Assembly: GCA_029945495.1 (NCBI GenBank)
Contig: JAQSCR010000494.1
Location: forward strand, 1-11,047
Source: Pseudolabrys sp.
Lineage (GTDB): Bacteria; Pseudomonadota; Alphaproteobacteria; Rhizobiales; Xanthobacteraceae
Direction: 5' to 3'
Length of the DNA stretch: 11,047 nucleotides
Shown: positions 1-6,167 of the stretch, piece by piece
Position numbering within the stretch: the first letter of the stretch is position 1
Layout: each line of letters starts with the position of its first letter
Made by a program: the position numbers and the translations under genes
The notes under the pieces: model-generated
Seen by the model: only the letters and a program-made list of their open reading frames with translations
Databases searched by the model: none
Told to the model about the DNA's origin: nothing

Positions 1-378
1 GTTGCGGAACAGGCCGATGGTCTTGATCAGATCGCGGATGCGGTCTTCGCCCAGCGCCGCCATTTTTTCCGGCGTGTCGGCCAGCGCGAACAATGCCGGC
101 GTCGCCTTGTTGACCCCGGCATCGGTGGCCTGCGCCGACAGCACCACCGCCACCAGCAGCGTGAACGGATTGGTGTGCTTGAGTTCGCCTTTCGGCTCCG
201 GCTCCCGCGCTTGAAAGCGGCGGAATGCCTCTGCGATCTGCGCCGCCGTCCAGCGCTTGGCGGTGCCTTCAAAGGCCGCGGCGTCGGCCTTTTTCTGCGT
301 CACTACGGTTTTCGGCCGGGCCGCCTTGCCCTTGGCTGCTTTGCGGACGAGGCGGTTGCGGACCGATTTTTTTGCCAT
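1..378 (-). CDS. nth: Endonuclease III, N-terminal part (runs off the left edge)
   Basis: DNA glycosylase/AP lyase of base-excision repair that removes oxidised pyrimidines. The first 126 residues are present and the frame stays open through base 1. Residues 70-126 match the start of the Nth fold: NPFTLLVAVVLSAQATD (70-86), whose Gln83 corresponds to the helix-inserting Gln of E. coli Nth, then VNKATPALFALADTP and IKTIGLFRN. The catalytic Lys/Asp and the four-Cys iron-sulphur loop lie beyond the edge, so activity cannot be judged. Residues 1-40 form a Lys/Arg-rich extension that E. coli Nth lacks. The ATG at 378-376 is the only sensible start. It has no Shine-Dalgarno sequence, and a -10-like TATACC ends 7 bases before it, so the message may be leaderless. 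It is divergent from the DUF2244 gene. Confidence 0.95.
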   Translation of the reverse strand, partial: MAKKSVRNRLVRKAAKGKAARPKTVVTQKKADAAAFEGTAKRWTAAQIAEAFRRFQAREPEPKGELKHTNPFTLLVAVVLSAQATDAGVNKATPALFALADTPEKMAALGEDRIRDLIKTIGLFRN

Positions 379-414
379 GATTTCCGGTATACTCAGCGCC
401 ATGACCTTCGACAA
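379..414. promoter_or_regulatory. Candidate bidirectional promoter between nth and the DUF2244 gene
   Basis: The 22 bases between the two start codons contain GGTATACT (386-393), whose GTATAC core is self-complementary. Read on the minus strand it is TATACC (391-386), preceded after a 17-base spacer by TTGTCG (414-409, inside the DUF2244 coding region). That is a good sigma-70-type pair for nth. Read on the plus strand it is TATACT (388-393), with no convincing -35 upstream. In both directions the predicted +1 falls on or next to the A of the ATG, and neither gene has a Shine-Dalgarno sequence. The motifs are seen; the promoter activity is inferred. Confidence 0.5.
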
Positions 415-919
415 CACGATATCGGACGAACTCGAACCGACGATCTTTTCCGCCACCATCACGCCGCACCGCTCGCTCGGCAATGTCGGCTTCCTGGTGC
501 TGATGATCGTATTCGGCGGCGTCAGCTTTCTCACCGGCATCGCATTTCTGCTGATGGGCGCCTGGCCGGTGTTCGGCATTTTCGGGCTGGACGTGCTGCT
601 GTTGTACTGGGCGCTGCGGGTCAATTATCGCCACGCCGCCGCTTATGAGGAGATCAAGGTCACCGCCGCCGCGCTCACCGTGCGCAAGGTGGACCACCGG
701 GGCGAGGCCCGCGAATGGGCGCTCAACCCGCTGTGGGTCAGGCTCGACCGGGAGGCGACCGAGGAGTTCGGCATTGTCCGGCTGTTCCTGGTGTCGCGCG
801 GCAAGCAGCTGGCGATCGCCAGCTTTCTCGGCCCGGACGAAAAGGAAAGCTTCGCCCGCGCGCTGGGCAATGCGCTGAACGAGGCCAGGCGCGGGCCGAC
901 GCAAACCGTGGTCAATTAG
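401..919 (+). CDS. DUF2244 family membrane protein
   Basis: A 172-residue protein of unknown function matching the DUF2244 family of alphaproteobacteria. The family-like motif FSATITPHRSLG occurs at residues 16-27. Two hydrophobic segments, about 28-51 and 53-72, form a likely membrane hairpin. The rest (about 75-172) is a soluble domain containing the family-like stretches YEEIKVT and REWALNPLWVRLD. The ATG at 401 is preferred because it puts the conserved motif near the N terminus. An in-frame ATG at 377 would share the palindrome CATG with the nth start codon and add 8 residues. No Shine-Dalgarno sequence precedes either. The gene stands alone: divergent from nth, and 47 bases before the methyltransferase gene, which may be read from the same transcript. 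The molecular function is unknown. Confidence 0.8.
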   Translation: MTFDNTISDELEPTIFSATITPHRSLGNVGFLVLMIVFGGVSFLTGIAFLLMGAWPVFGIFGLDVLLLYWALRVNYRHAAAYEEIKVTAAALTVRKVDHRGEAREWALNPLWVRLDREATEEFGIVRLFLVSRGKQLAIASFLGPDEKESFARALGNALNEARRGPTQTVVN

Positions 920-966
920 TCAGAAATCGGGTGGGCTGCAGGCCCCGGCCACCCTAGATTCGTGGC

Positions 967-1890
967 ATGACACAGACAACAGCCATAGCCACCATGCCGA
1001 AACAAACGCCGACCTTCATCGAGACCTTCCCCAAGCTTGCCCCGCTCTCCACCGCGGCGGCGGATTACGACATCGTGCGCCGCGCCATCGCGCATATTCG
1101 CGGCCATTGGCGCACGCAGCCGGAGATCGACGTCATTGCCGACGCCGCCGGCGTCTCCGCCACCGACCTGCATCATCTGTTCCGCCGCTGGTGCGGGCTG
1201 ACGCCGAAAGCGTTCCTGCAGGCGCTCACGCTCGACAGCGCGCGCGAACTGCTGCGGCAATCGGCAAGCGTGCTGGATACATCCTACGAAGTCGGCCTGT
1301 CCGGCCCCGGACGGCTGCACGATTTGTTCGTCACGCACGAGGCGATGTCGCCGGGCGAATGGAAAGCCGGCGGCGAAGGCCTGACTATCACTTACGGTTT
1401 TCATCCCTGCCCCTTCGGCATGGCGCTGGTGATGATGACGCCGCGCGGCCTTGCCGGCCTGGCGCTCGCCGACGCCGGCAAGGAGCGTGCTTCGCTGCGG
1501 GATATGCGCGCGCGTTGGCCGAAGGCGAAATATGTCGAGGACTATGCGGCCACCGCCGCCACCGCACGGCGCATCTTCGACCAGGCGATGTGGAAGCCGG
1601 ACCAGCCGCTGCGCGTGGTCCTGATCGGCACCGATTTCGAAGTGCGCGTCTGGGAGAAGCTGCTCACCATTCCGATGGGCAAGCTCACCACTTATTCCGA
1701 TCTCGCCCGCAGCACTGGCGCGCCGAAAGCCGCGCGCGCGGTCGGCGCCGCGGTCGGAAAAAATCCAATCAGCTTCGTGGTGCCGTGCCATCGCGTCGTC
1801 GCCAAGAACGGCGACATCACCGGCTATCACTGGGGCATCAGCCGCAAGCGCGCGATGCTCGGCTGGGAAGCCGGCATGGCGGTGGCGTAA
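967..1890 (+). CDS. AraC-type HTH / methylated-DNA--protein-cysteine methyltransferase fusion
   Basis: A 307-residue DNA repair protein that probably transfers the methyl group of O6-methylguanine to its own Cys. Residues about 33-135 resemble an AraC/XylS double helix-turn-helix, with LHHLFRRWCGLTPKAFLQA (68-86) and the second helix ending in MSPGEWK (127-133). Residues about 140-305 are the AGT domain: GTDFEVRVWEKLLTIPMGKLTTYSDLA (221-247), the active-site VPCHRV with Cys274 (272-277), and GYHWGISRKRAMLGWE. The arrangement is Ada-like, but the N-terminal zinc domain, whose Cys senses methylphosphotriesters, is absent. Only about 30 residues precede the HTH. It may therefore repair without the classical Ada switch; this is inference. 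ATG 967 has only a weak ribosome site, and Met10 at 994 is an alternative start. The 47-base gap upstream shows no T-rich terminator. Confidence 0.88.
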   Translation: MTQTTAIATMPKQTPTFIETFPKLAPLSTAAADYDIVRRAIAHIRGHWRTQPEIDVIADAAGVSATDLHHLFRRWCGLTPKAFLQALTLDSARELLRQSASVLDTSYEVGLSGPGRLHDLFVTHEAMSPGEWKAGGEGLTITYGFHPCPFGMALVMMTPRGLAGLALADAGKERASLRDMRARWPKAKYVEDYAATAATARRIFDQAMWKPDQPLRVVLIGTDFEVRVWEKLLTIPMGKLTTYSDLARSTGAPKAARAVGAAVGKNPISFVVPCHRVVAKNGDITGYHWGISRKRAMLGWEAGMAVA

Positions 1891-2024
1891 ACGACCGTTC
1901 AGACGGGAACCTCGGCGACACAACTTGATAGCCGATGTGAAGAAACCACCTCCCGCCTGTTGCGTTGAGTTTTGATTCCCCCAGTGCGGGGCATCGACCA
2001 GTGCAACGAACAGAGGAGGAATTT

Positions 2025-2411
2025 ATGAAAATCCGTATGCTCGCGACCGTGGCGGCTCTCGCTCTCGCCCCCGCCGTTGCGTTCGCCCAGACCTCGACTG
2101 TCGGCGGCGCCGTTGGCGGCGCGGCGGTTGGCGCCGTTGTCGGCGGCCCCGTTGGTGCCGTTGTCGGCGCCGGTGTTGGCGGCGCGGTCGGCAATGCGGC
2201 CGAACCACCGCGTGAAGTCGTGACCTATGTGGAACACGAGAATGTTCCATCGGTCGCGGTGCAGGAAGAGATCGTCGTCGGCCGGCCGATGCCAGCCACG
2301 GTCGAATTGCGCCCGGTACCGCGGCACACCGAGTTCCGTTACGCGTATGTGAATAACAGCCGCGTGATCGTCGACTCGCGCAGCGGCAAGGTCGTCAAGA
2401 TCATCCGCTAA
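2025..2411 (+). CDS. Secreted/periplasmic glycine-zipper protein, DUF1236-like
   Basis: A 128-residue exported protein. Residues 1-21 are a signal peptide: KIR, a hydrophobic core, then AFA before Gln22, a normal signal peptidase I site. Residues about 27-57 are a Gly/Ala/Val glycine zipper (repeats of GGAVGG, GAVVGG and similar), which usually packs in or on a membrane. Residues 60-128 fit DUF1236: VTYVEHENVP, EEIVVGRPMPATVELRPVP, then YAYVNNSRVIVDSRSGKVVKIIR at the C terminus. The function is unknown. The start is fixed by a strong AGGAGG (2014-2019) 5 bases before the ATG. The 134 bases upstream hold no promoter I can defend. A strong hairpin terminator follows 16 bases after the stop, so this is probably a single-gene unit or the end of the plus-strand group. 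Confidence 0.85.
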   Translation: MKIRMLATVAALALAPAVAFAQTSTVGGAVGGAAVGAVVGGPVGAVVGAGVGGAVGNAAEPPREVVTYVEHENVPSVAVQEEIVVGRPMPATVELRPVPRHTEFRYAYVNNSRVIVDSRSGKVVKIIR

Positions 2412-2427
2412 GGCTGTCTAGCAAATG

Positions 2428-2457
2428 AAAAGGCTCCGCCGCGAGGCGGGGCCTTTT
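2428..2457. terminator. Intrinsic terminator between convergent genes, probably bidirectional
   Basis: A 13-bp stem with one G-U pair closes on the tetraloop GCGA. The arms are AAAAGGCTCCGCC (2428-2440) and GGCGGGGCCTTTT (2445-2457). The T-run serves the plus-strand DUF1236-like gene. The A-run becomes a T-run on the minus strand and serves the CoA-transferase gene ending at 2471. Confidence 0.9.
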
Positions 2458-2470
2458 CCACGCGAAAGCC

Positions 2471-3850
2471 TCAAGGCCACACCGGCGGATCGGTACCGAG
2501 CGGGACCGAAGGCCGTGTCCAATGTGGCGGCGTAACCGTCATGGTGGCGGGATGGCGCACGGCCGAAAGCCGGCCGAAACCGGAAGCGCTTTCTTCCAGG
2601 CAATCGGTTACGTCTTCGCGCGCAGGATCGTTGCAGGTCATGCCGTCGATTCGGCCGAGCGAGCGCAGCCAGAAGCCGGTCTGCGCCAGTGAGGCGCGCA
2701 CATGCCAGCTGCCGCCTTCGCTCGCCCGCCGCAACAGCGCCGTCATCGCGCCATAAGCAAGCAGATAGCCGGTGGCATGATCGAGCACTTGCGCCGGCAT
2801 TGGCTTGGGACCCGTGATGCCGAAGGCTTCCGCTTCCGCCGCATTGAAGCCGCTCCCGGTCTGCACCAGCGAATCGAAGCCACGGCGACCCGCCCACGGC
2901 CCCTCATGCGAATAGGCCGACAGCGTCACATAGACGATGCCGGGACGAAGCCGCGCGACCTCGGCGGGACCGTAACCGAGCGCCTCGAGCCCGCCGGGAC
3001 GATAGCCTTGCACGACGACATCGGCCTCGCGCAGCAACGCGTCGAAGGCCTTGCGCCCGGCGGCATCGTGCAAATCGACATGCGCCGACAGCTTGCCGCG
3101 GCCGGTGTCGATCACGAGCGGCGCCACCGAAGGCAAATGCCGCGAGGTTACCAGCATAACGTCGGCCCCATGCGCGGCGAGCGTCAGCCCGCCGACCGGA
3201 CCCGCGATGATACGCGTGAGATCCAGCACTTTGATGCCGGCCAGCGGACGTTTCCCTTGCGGCCAGGCCGGCGCCGGCGCGTCGCCGATGCGTTCGCACG
3301 TCATCAATGGCAAGCGGCTGATCGCCTGGCCCTGCGGATGCGCATCCCATTCGGCGAAGCTGCGCATGGCGGCGACGACAAGTTTGGCGTTCGCGGCCGC
3401 GTCCTCGAAGTCGAAGGCCTTCCAGCCGCGTAAGGCCTGCGCCACCGCCGCCTTGTCGTTGGCGCAGCCGAGCAGCTTCAGCACGCCGTCGCGATGGTGC
3501 GGGAAGTTCGTGTGCAGCCGCACATAGCGGCCGTCGCCGCATTCGTAAGCGCCGGCGATCTTGTCCCACAGTTCCGGCGCAGGCCCGCCGTCGATGGTGA
3601 GATAGCGCTCGCTGCGAGCGGCGATCGCCGCCGCGCGCATGTCAACGCCGACGTCTTGCCTACGACCCGTGCGGGCGTGCCAGATTTTCGCCGCCGCCAG
3701 AGCGGACGCCGCCACGCTCGCTTGCATCGCAGTGCCGACCGCGAAGGACGAGGGCAGCACCGGCTCGCGGCCCGTCAATGCAATGGCTTTCAGCGCCTCG
3801 GGGTCATGCCCGAGATCGGTCCACAGTCTGGCGAGGACGGACGATGTCAC
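2471..3850 (-). CDS. CaiB/BaiF (family III) CoA-transferase with a duplicated, apparently inactive N-terminal segment
   Basis: A 459-residue protein predicted to move CoA between carboxylic acids; the substrate cannot be told from sequence. Residues about 200-400 carry the family III core. GIKVLDLTRIIAGPVGGLTLAAHGADV (205-231) is the N-terminal CoA-binding strand-loop region. ADVVVQGYRPGGLEALGYG and LRPGIVYVTLSAY follow. VLDHATGYL (355-363) contains Asp357, which fits the catalytic Asp of the family. Residues about 32-80 resemble 349-397, with Thr40 opposite Asp357, so the protein seems to carry a partial second copy without the nucleophile. The start is GTG, overlapping the gpmA stop by 4 nt (GTGA), which suggests translational coupling. 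It is the last gene of the dapB-gpmA cluster and ends just before the shared terminator. Confidence 0.85.
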   Translation of the reverse strand: MTSSVLARLWTDLGHDPEALKAIALTGREPVLPSSFAVGTAMQASVAASALAAAKIWHARTGRRQDVGVDMRAAAIAARSERYLTIDGGPAPELWDKIAGAYECGDGRYVRLHTNFPHHRDGVLKLLGCANDKAAVAQALRGWKAFDFEDAAANAKLVVAAMRSFAEWDAHPQGQAISRLPLMTCERIGDAPAPAWPQGKRPLAGIKVLDLTRIIAGPVGGLTLAAHGADVMLVTSRHLPSVAPLVIDTGRGKLSAHVDLHDAAGRKAFDALLREADVVVQGYRPGGLEALGYGPAEVARLRPGIVYVTLSAYSHEGPWAGRRGFDSLVQTGSGFNAAEAEAFGITGPKPMPAQVLDHATGYLLAYGAMTALLRRASEGGSWHVRASLAQTGFWLRSLGRIDGMTCNDPAREDVTDCLEESASGFGRLSAVRHPATMTVTPPHWTRPSVPLGTDPPVWP

Positions 3851-4470
3851 GCCGCCAGATTCAATTTTGACTTCACGGTCGAATCCGCATTGAGCCGGTA
3901 GATCATCGGCACGCCGGTATCGATATTTAATTGCGTGATGGTTTCGGTTGTATGCCTATCGAGCACCATCACCAATGCGCGCAGCGAATTGCCGTGCGCC
4001 ACTACCAGCACGCGCTCGCCGCGCAGCACGCGCGGCAATATTTCCGTATTGTAGTAAGGCAGCGTCCGCGCCAACGTATCCTTGAGGCTTTCGCCACCCG
4101 GCGGCGCGATGTCGTAAGAGCGGCGCCAGATATGCACCTGCTCCTCGCCCCATTTCTTGCGCGCATCATCCTTGTTCAGCCCGGACAGGTCGCCGTAGTC
4201 GCGCTCGTTCAGCGCCTGATCCTTGACGACCGGCAGGCCGGTCTGGCCCATTTCCTCGAGCATCAGATCGAGCGTGCACTGCGCGCGCTTGAGTACCGAG
4301 GTGTAGGCAACATCGAACACGAGCCCTTGGGCTTTCAGTTTGCGGCCGGCCTCGCGCGCTTCCTTAACGCCCTGCTCGGTCAGGTCGACGTCGCGCCAGC
4401 CGGTGAACAGGTTCTTCAAATTCCATTCGCTCTGGCCGTGACGCACGAGCACAAGTAGACGATCGTTCAT
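3847..4470 (-). CDS. gpmA: 2,3-bisphosphoglycerate-dependent phosphoglycerate mutase
   Basis: Interconverts 3- and 2-phosphoglycerate in glycolysis and gluconeogenesis through a phosphohistidine. It has 207 residues, the short form common in alphaproteobacteria (E. coli has about 250). All key residues are visible: LVRHGQSEWN (8-17) with phospho-acceptor His11, the R-A-Q-C-T-L-D region (62-68), LNERDYGDLSG (87-97) with Glu89, and VVAHGNSLRALV (156-167) with His159. The start ATG overlaps the TAA of the upstream membrane-protein gene by one base (TAATG). The stop TGA overlaps the GTG of the CoA-transferase gene. It sits in a compact cluster with dapB. Confidence 0.96.
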   Translation of the reverse strand: MNDRLLVLVRHGQSEWNLKNLFTGWRDVDLTEQGVKEAREAGRKLKAQGLVFDVAYTSVLKRAQCTLDLMLEEMGQTGLPVVKDQALNERDYGDLSGLNKDDARKKWGEEQVHIWRRSYDIAPPGGESLKDTLARTLPYYNTEILPRVLRGERVLVVAHGNSLRALVMVLDRHTTETITQLNIDTGVPMIYRLNADSTVKSKLNLAA

Positions 4471-4928
4471 TATTGTCCGGCTCCGGAAGTTGGCATGTTG
4501 CGTTTTATTTTACGGGCGATACGGGCGGCGATCAAAAAGCAAACGATCATGACCAGCAACAGCCCGACGGATAGCAGCGTCTCCTTCATTTCATCGTGCG
4601 GGATGAGATAGCCGGAGAAATAGCTTCCGACCAGCGCCACGAAGGCGACCACCATCAAGCCGATGACCATCTTGCCCTGCGGCCCGCTGAGATCGACCGG
4701 TTTGGCGGGCGCAACATCTTGCTTGCTGGTCTTTCGCCACATGAAGCCTGCGACGATGAAGAAGACAACGCCGATGGCGGCGAACATGTACGGCACGAAA
4801 GCCGGCACCGGCTCGGCGCGCCCGGTCACCGGCACGGAATATTGGTAAGCCACAATGAACACCGCGATGCCGGCGCCGAGCATGGCGTAAGACATTGCCC
4901 TCGTCTTCGCGACTTGTTCCGGTGTCAT
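4470..4928 (-). CDS. Four-helix integral membrane protein of unknown function
   Basis: A 152-residue protein that I do not recognise as a named family. Four hydrophobic segments are visible at about residues 12-31, 45-64, 86-108 and 117-137. They are separated by short loops. A Lys/Pro/Asp-rich loop at 65-85 lies between the second and third. The C terminus is basic (RIARKIKRNMP), which suggests a cytoplasmic tail. No enzyme motif is apparent. The start ATG follows a G-rich ribosome site 13 nt after the dapB stop. The stop overlaps the gpmA start as TAATG. Its close spacing indicates cotranscription with dapB and gpmA, but this gives no clear hint of function. Confidence 0.75.
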   Translation of the reverse strand: MTPEQVAKTRAMSYAMLGAGIAVFIVAYQYSVPVTGRAEPVPAFVPYMFAAIGVVFFIVAGFMWRKTSKQDVAPAKPVDLSGPQGKMVIGLMVVAFVALVGSYFSGYLIPHDEMKETLLSVGLLLVMIVCFLIAARIARKIKRNMPTSGAGQ

Positions 4929-4941
4929 GGCCGCCCCCTGG

Positions 4942-5757
4942 TTAGAAATCCTTCAGGCCCAGCACATCCATCATCGAGTAAAGCCCGGGCTTCTGCGTGC
5001 GCGCCCACAGCGCCGCATGCAGCGCGACGCTCGCGAACAGCATGCGATCCTGGGCCTTGTGGACGAGTTCGATGCGTTCGGCCGGACCGACAAACATCAC
5101 CGTATGTTCGCCGACCACAGTGCCGCCGCGCAGCGTGGCAAAACCGATATCGCCGGATCGGCGCGCGCCAGTGTGACCGTCGCGGCTGCGCACGGCACTT
5201 TTATCGAGATCGACGCCGCGCCCCTCCGCCGCCGCGTGGCCGAGCATTAGCGCGGTGCCGGACGGCGCATCGATCTTCTGATTGTGATGCATCTCGAGGA
5301 TTTCGATATCGAAGGCGGCGTCGAGCGTTTTGGCGACGCGCTTGGTCAGCGCCGTCAGCAGATTGACGCCGAGGCTCATATTGCCGGACTTGACGATCAC
5401 CGCCGTCTTGGCGGCCTCGGCGATCCTGGCGTCGTCGGCGGCGCTCGTGCCCGTGGTGCCGATGATGTGCACCTTGCCGGCCTTGGCCGCGATCGCGGCA
5501 AGCTCGAGCGTCGCTTGCGGGATCGTGAAGTCGATAATGCCGTCGGCTACGCCAATCACTTGCGCGGCATCGCCAACGAGCTTGACGCCGTTCTCGCCCA
5601 ATCCGGCGAGTGTGCCGGCATCCCAGCCGATCAGCGGCGAGCGGGCGTCTTCCAGCGCACCGGCCAGCTTGAACTGCTTGCTCTCGGCAATCGCCTTGAC
5701 CAGCGTGCGGCCCATCCGCCCGCCGGCACCGGCGACAATCAAACGCATTTCGGCCAT
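4942..5757 (-). CDS. dapB: 4-hydroxy-tetrahydrodipicolinate reductase
   Basis: NAD(P)H-dependent step of the diaminopimelate/lysine pathway, which supplies lysine and peptidoglycan precursors. It has 271 residues, the normal length. The N-terminal Rossmann motif is VAGAGGRMGRTL (8-19). DFTIPQA (76-82) and GTTG (100-103) follow. GNMSLGVNL (125-133) precedes the catalytic segment EMHHNQKIDAPSGTAL (155-170), with His157/His158 and Lys161 matching E. coli His159/His160/Lys163. GEHTVMFVGPAERIELVHKA is the usual late motif. The ATG at 5757 has GGGAG (5769-5765) 7 bases upstream; Met4 is a possible alternative start. It is the first gene of the cluster dapB, membrane protein, gpmA, CoA-transferase. 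Confidence 0.96.
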   Translation of the reverse strand: MAEMRLIVAGAGGRMGRTLVKAIAESKQFKLAGALEDARSPLIGWDAGTLAGLGENGVKLVGDAAQVIGVADGIIDFTIPQATLELAAIAAKAGKVHIIGTTGTSAADDARIAEAAKTAVIVKSGNMSLGVNLLTALTKRVAKTLDAAFDIEILEMHHNQKIDAPSGTALMLGHAAAEGRGVDLDKSAVRSRDGHTGARRSGDIGFATLRGGTVVGEHTVMFVGPAERIELVHKAQDRMLFASVALHAALWARTQKPGLYSMMDVLGLKDF

Positions 5758-5783
5758 CGGTCAGCTCCCGGGCTAATGGTTTG

Positions 5784-5813
5784 GGTATAGCGGGGAGGCA
5801 TGGGCTCTGTCAC
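5784..5813 (-). promoter_or_regulatory. Candidate housekeeping promoter of the dapB cluster
   Basis: On the minus strand GTGACA (5813-5808) is followed after 18 bases by TATACC (5789-5784), within GCTATACC. This resembles the alphaproteobacterial housekeeping form (TTGACG, then GCTANAWC). The predicted start site is about 20 bases before the dapB ATG, leaving room for its GGGAG ribosome site. It shares the 10-mer CGCTATACCC with the promoter upstream of the pmtA-like gene. Confidence 0.5.
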
Positions 5814-5852
5814 CTCTCCCCATCTCCAGTGGCATTCCGGAGCGCGGAAGCG

Positions 5853-6155
5853 CTACGGCTGCGGGCCGTCATAGCCTTCGATGATCACGATGTCGGCGAC
5901 CGAATGCGGCTGCCGCACCTTGATATTGGCCTGGTATTCCGGCGACTGGTAACAGGCGAGCGCGGTGGCGTAGTCGGGGAATTCGATCACCACATTGCGC
6001 GAGCGGGCGCTGCCTTCCGGGCATTCGAACTGGCCGGCGCGGACGACGAACCTGGCCCCGAATTTCTTGAAGATCGCGGCATTGGCCGCGGCATAGGGCC
6101 TGTAGCCCTCGTCGCTCTTCACATCGACCCGGCCGATCCAGTAGCCCTTCGCCAT
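5853..6155 (-). CDS. DUF1330 family protein
   Basis: A 100-residue protein with the DUF1330 pattern: MAKGYWIGRVDV at the start, YRPYAAANAAIFKKFGARFVVRAG in the middle, then NVVIEFPDYATALACYQSPEYQ (54-75). The family adopts a dimeric alpha-beta (ferredoxin-like) barrel fold, and its role is not established. There are no signal peptide or membrane segments. A clear ribosome site, GGGAGG (6166-6161), lies 5 bases before the ATG. The start is only 12 bases after the pyrF stop, so the two genes are very likely cotranscribed. A 5-bp hairpin overlaps the stop codon, but it has no T-run. Confidence 0.9.
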   Translation of the reverse strand: MAKGYWIGRVDVKSDEGYRPYAAANAAIFKKFGARFVVRAGQFECPEGSARSRNVVIEFPDYATALACYQSPEYQANIKVRQPHSVADIVIIEGYDGPQP

Positions 6156-6167
6156 TTCGACCTCCCG

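Noticed and set aside
929..954. Hairpin GGGTGG ... CCACCC between the DUF2244 and methyltransferase genes as a terminator
   Set aside because: The stem is only 6 bp with a 14-base loop and no T-run; common in GC-rich spacers.
916..1923. A 335-codon open frame on the minus strand opposite the methyltransferase gene
   Set aside because: The translation is Arg/Ala/Gly-rich, with no recognisable domain. It is an antisense shadow of a well-supported gene in GC-rich DNA.
5841..5854. Hairpin AGCGC-GGAA-GCGCT over the DUF1330 stop codon as a terminator
   Set aside because: A 5-bp stem with no T-run on the minus strand.
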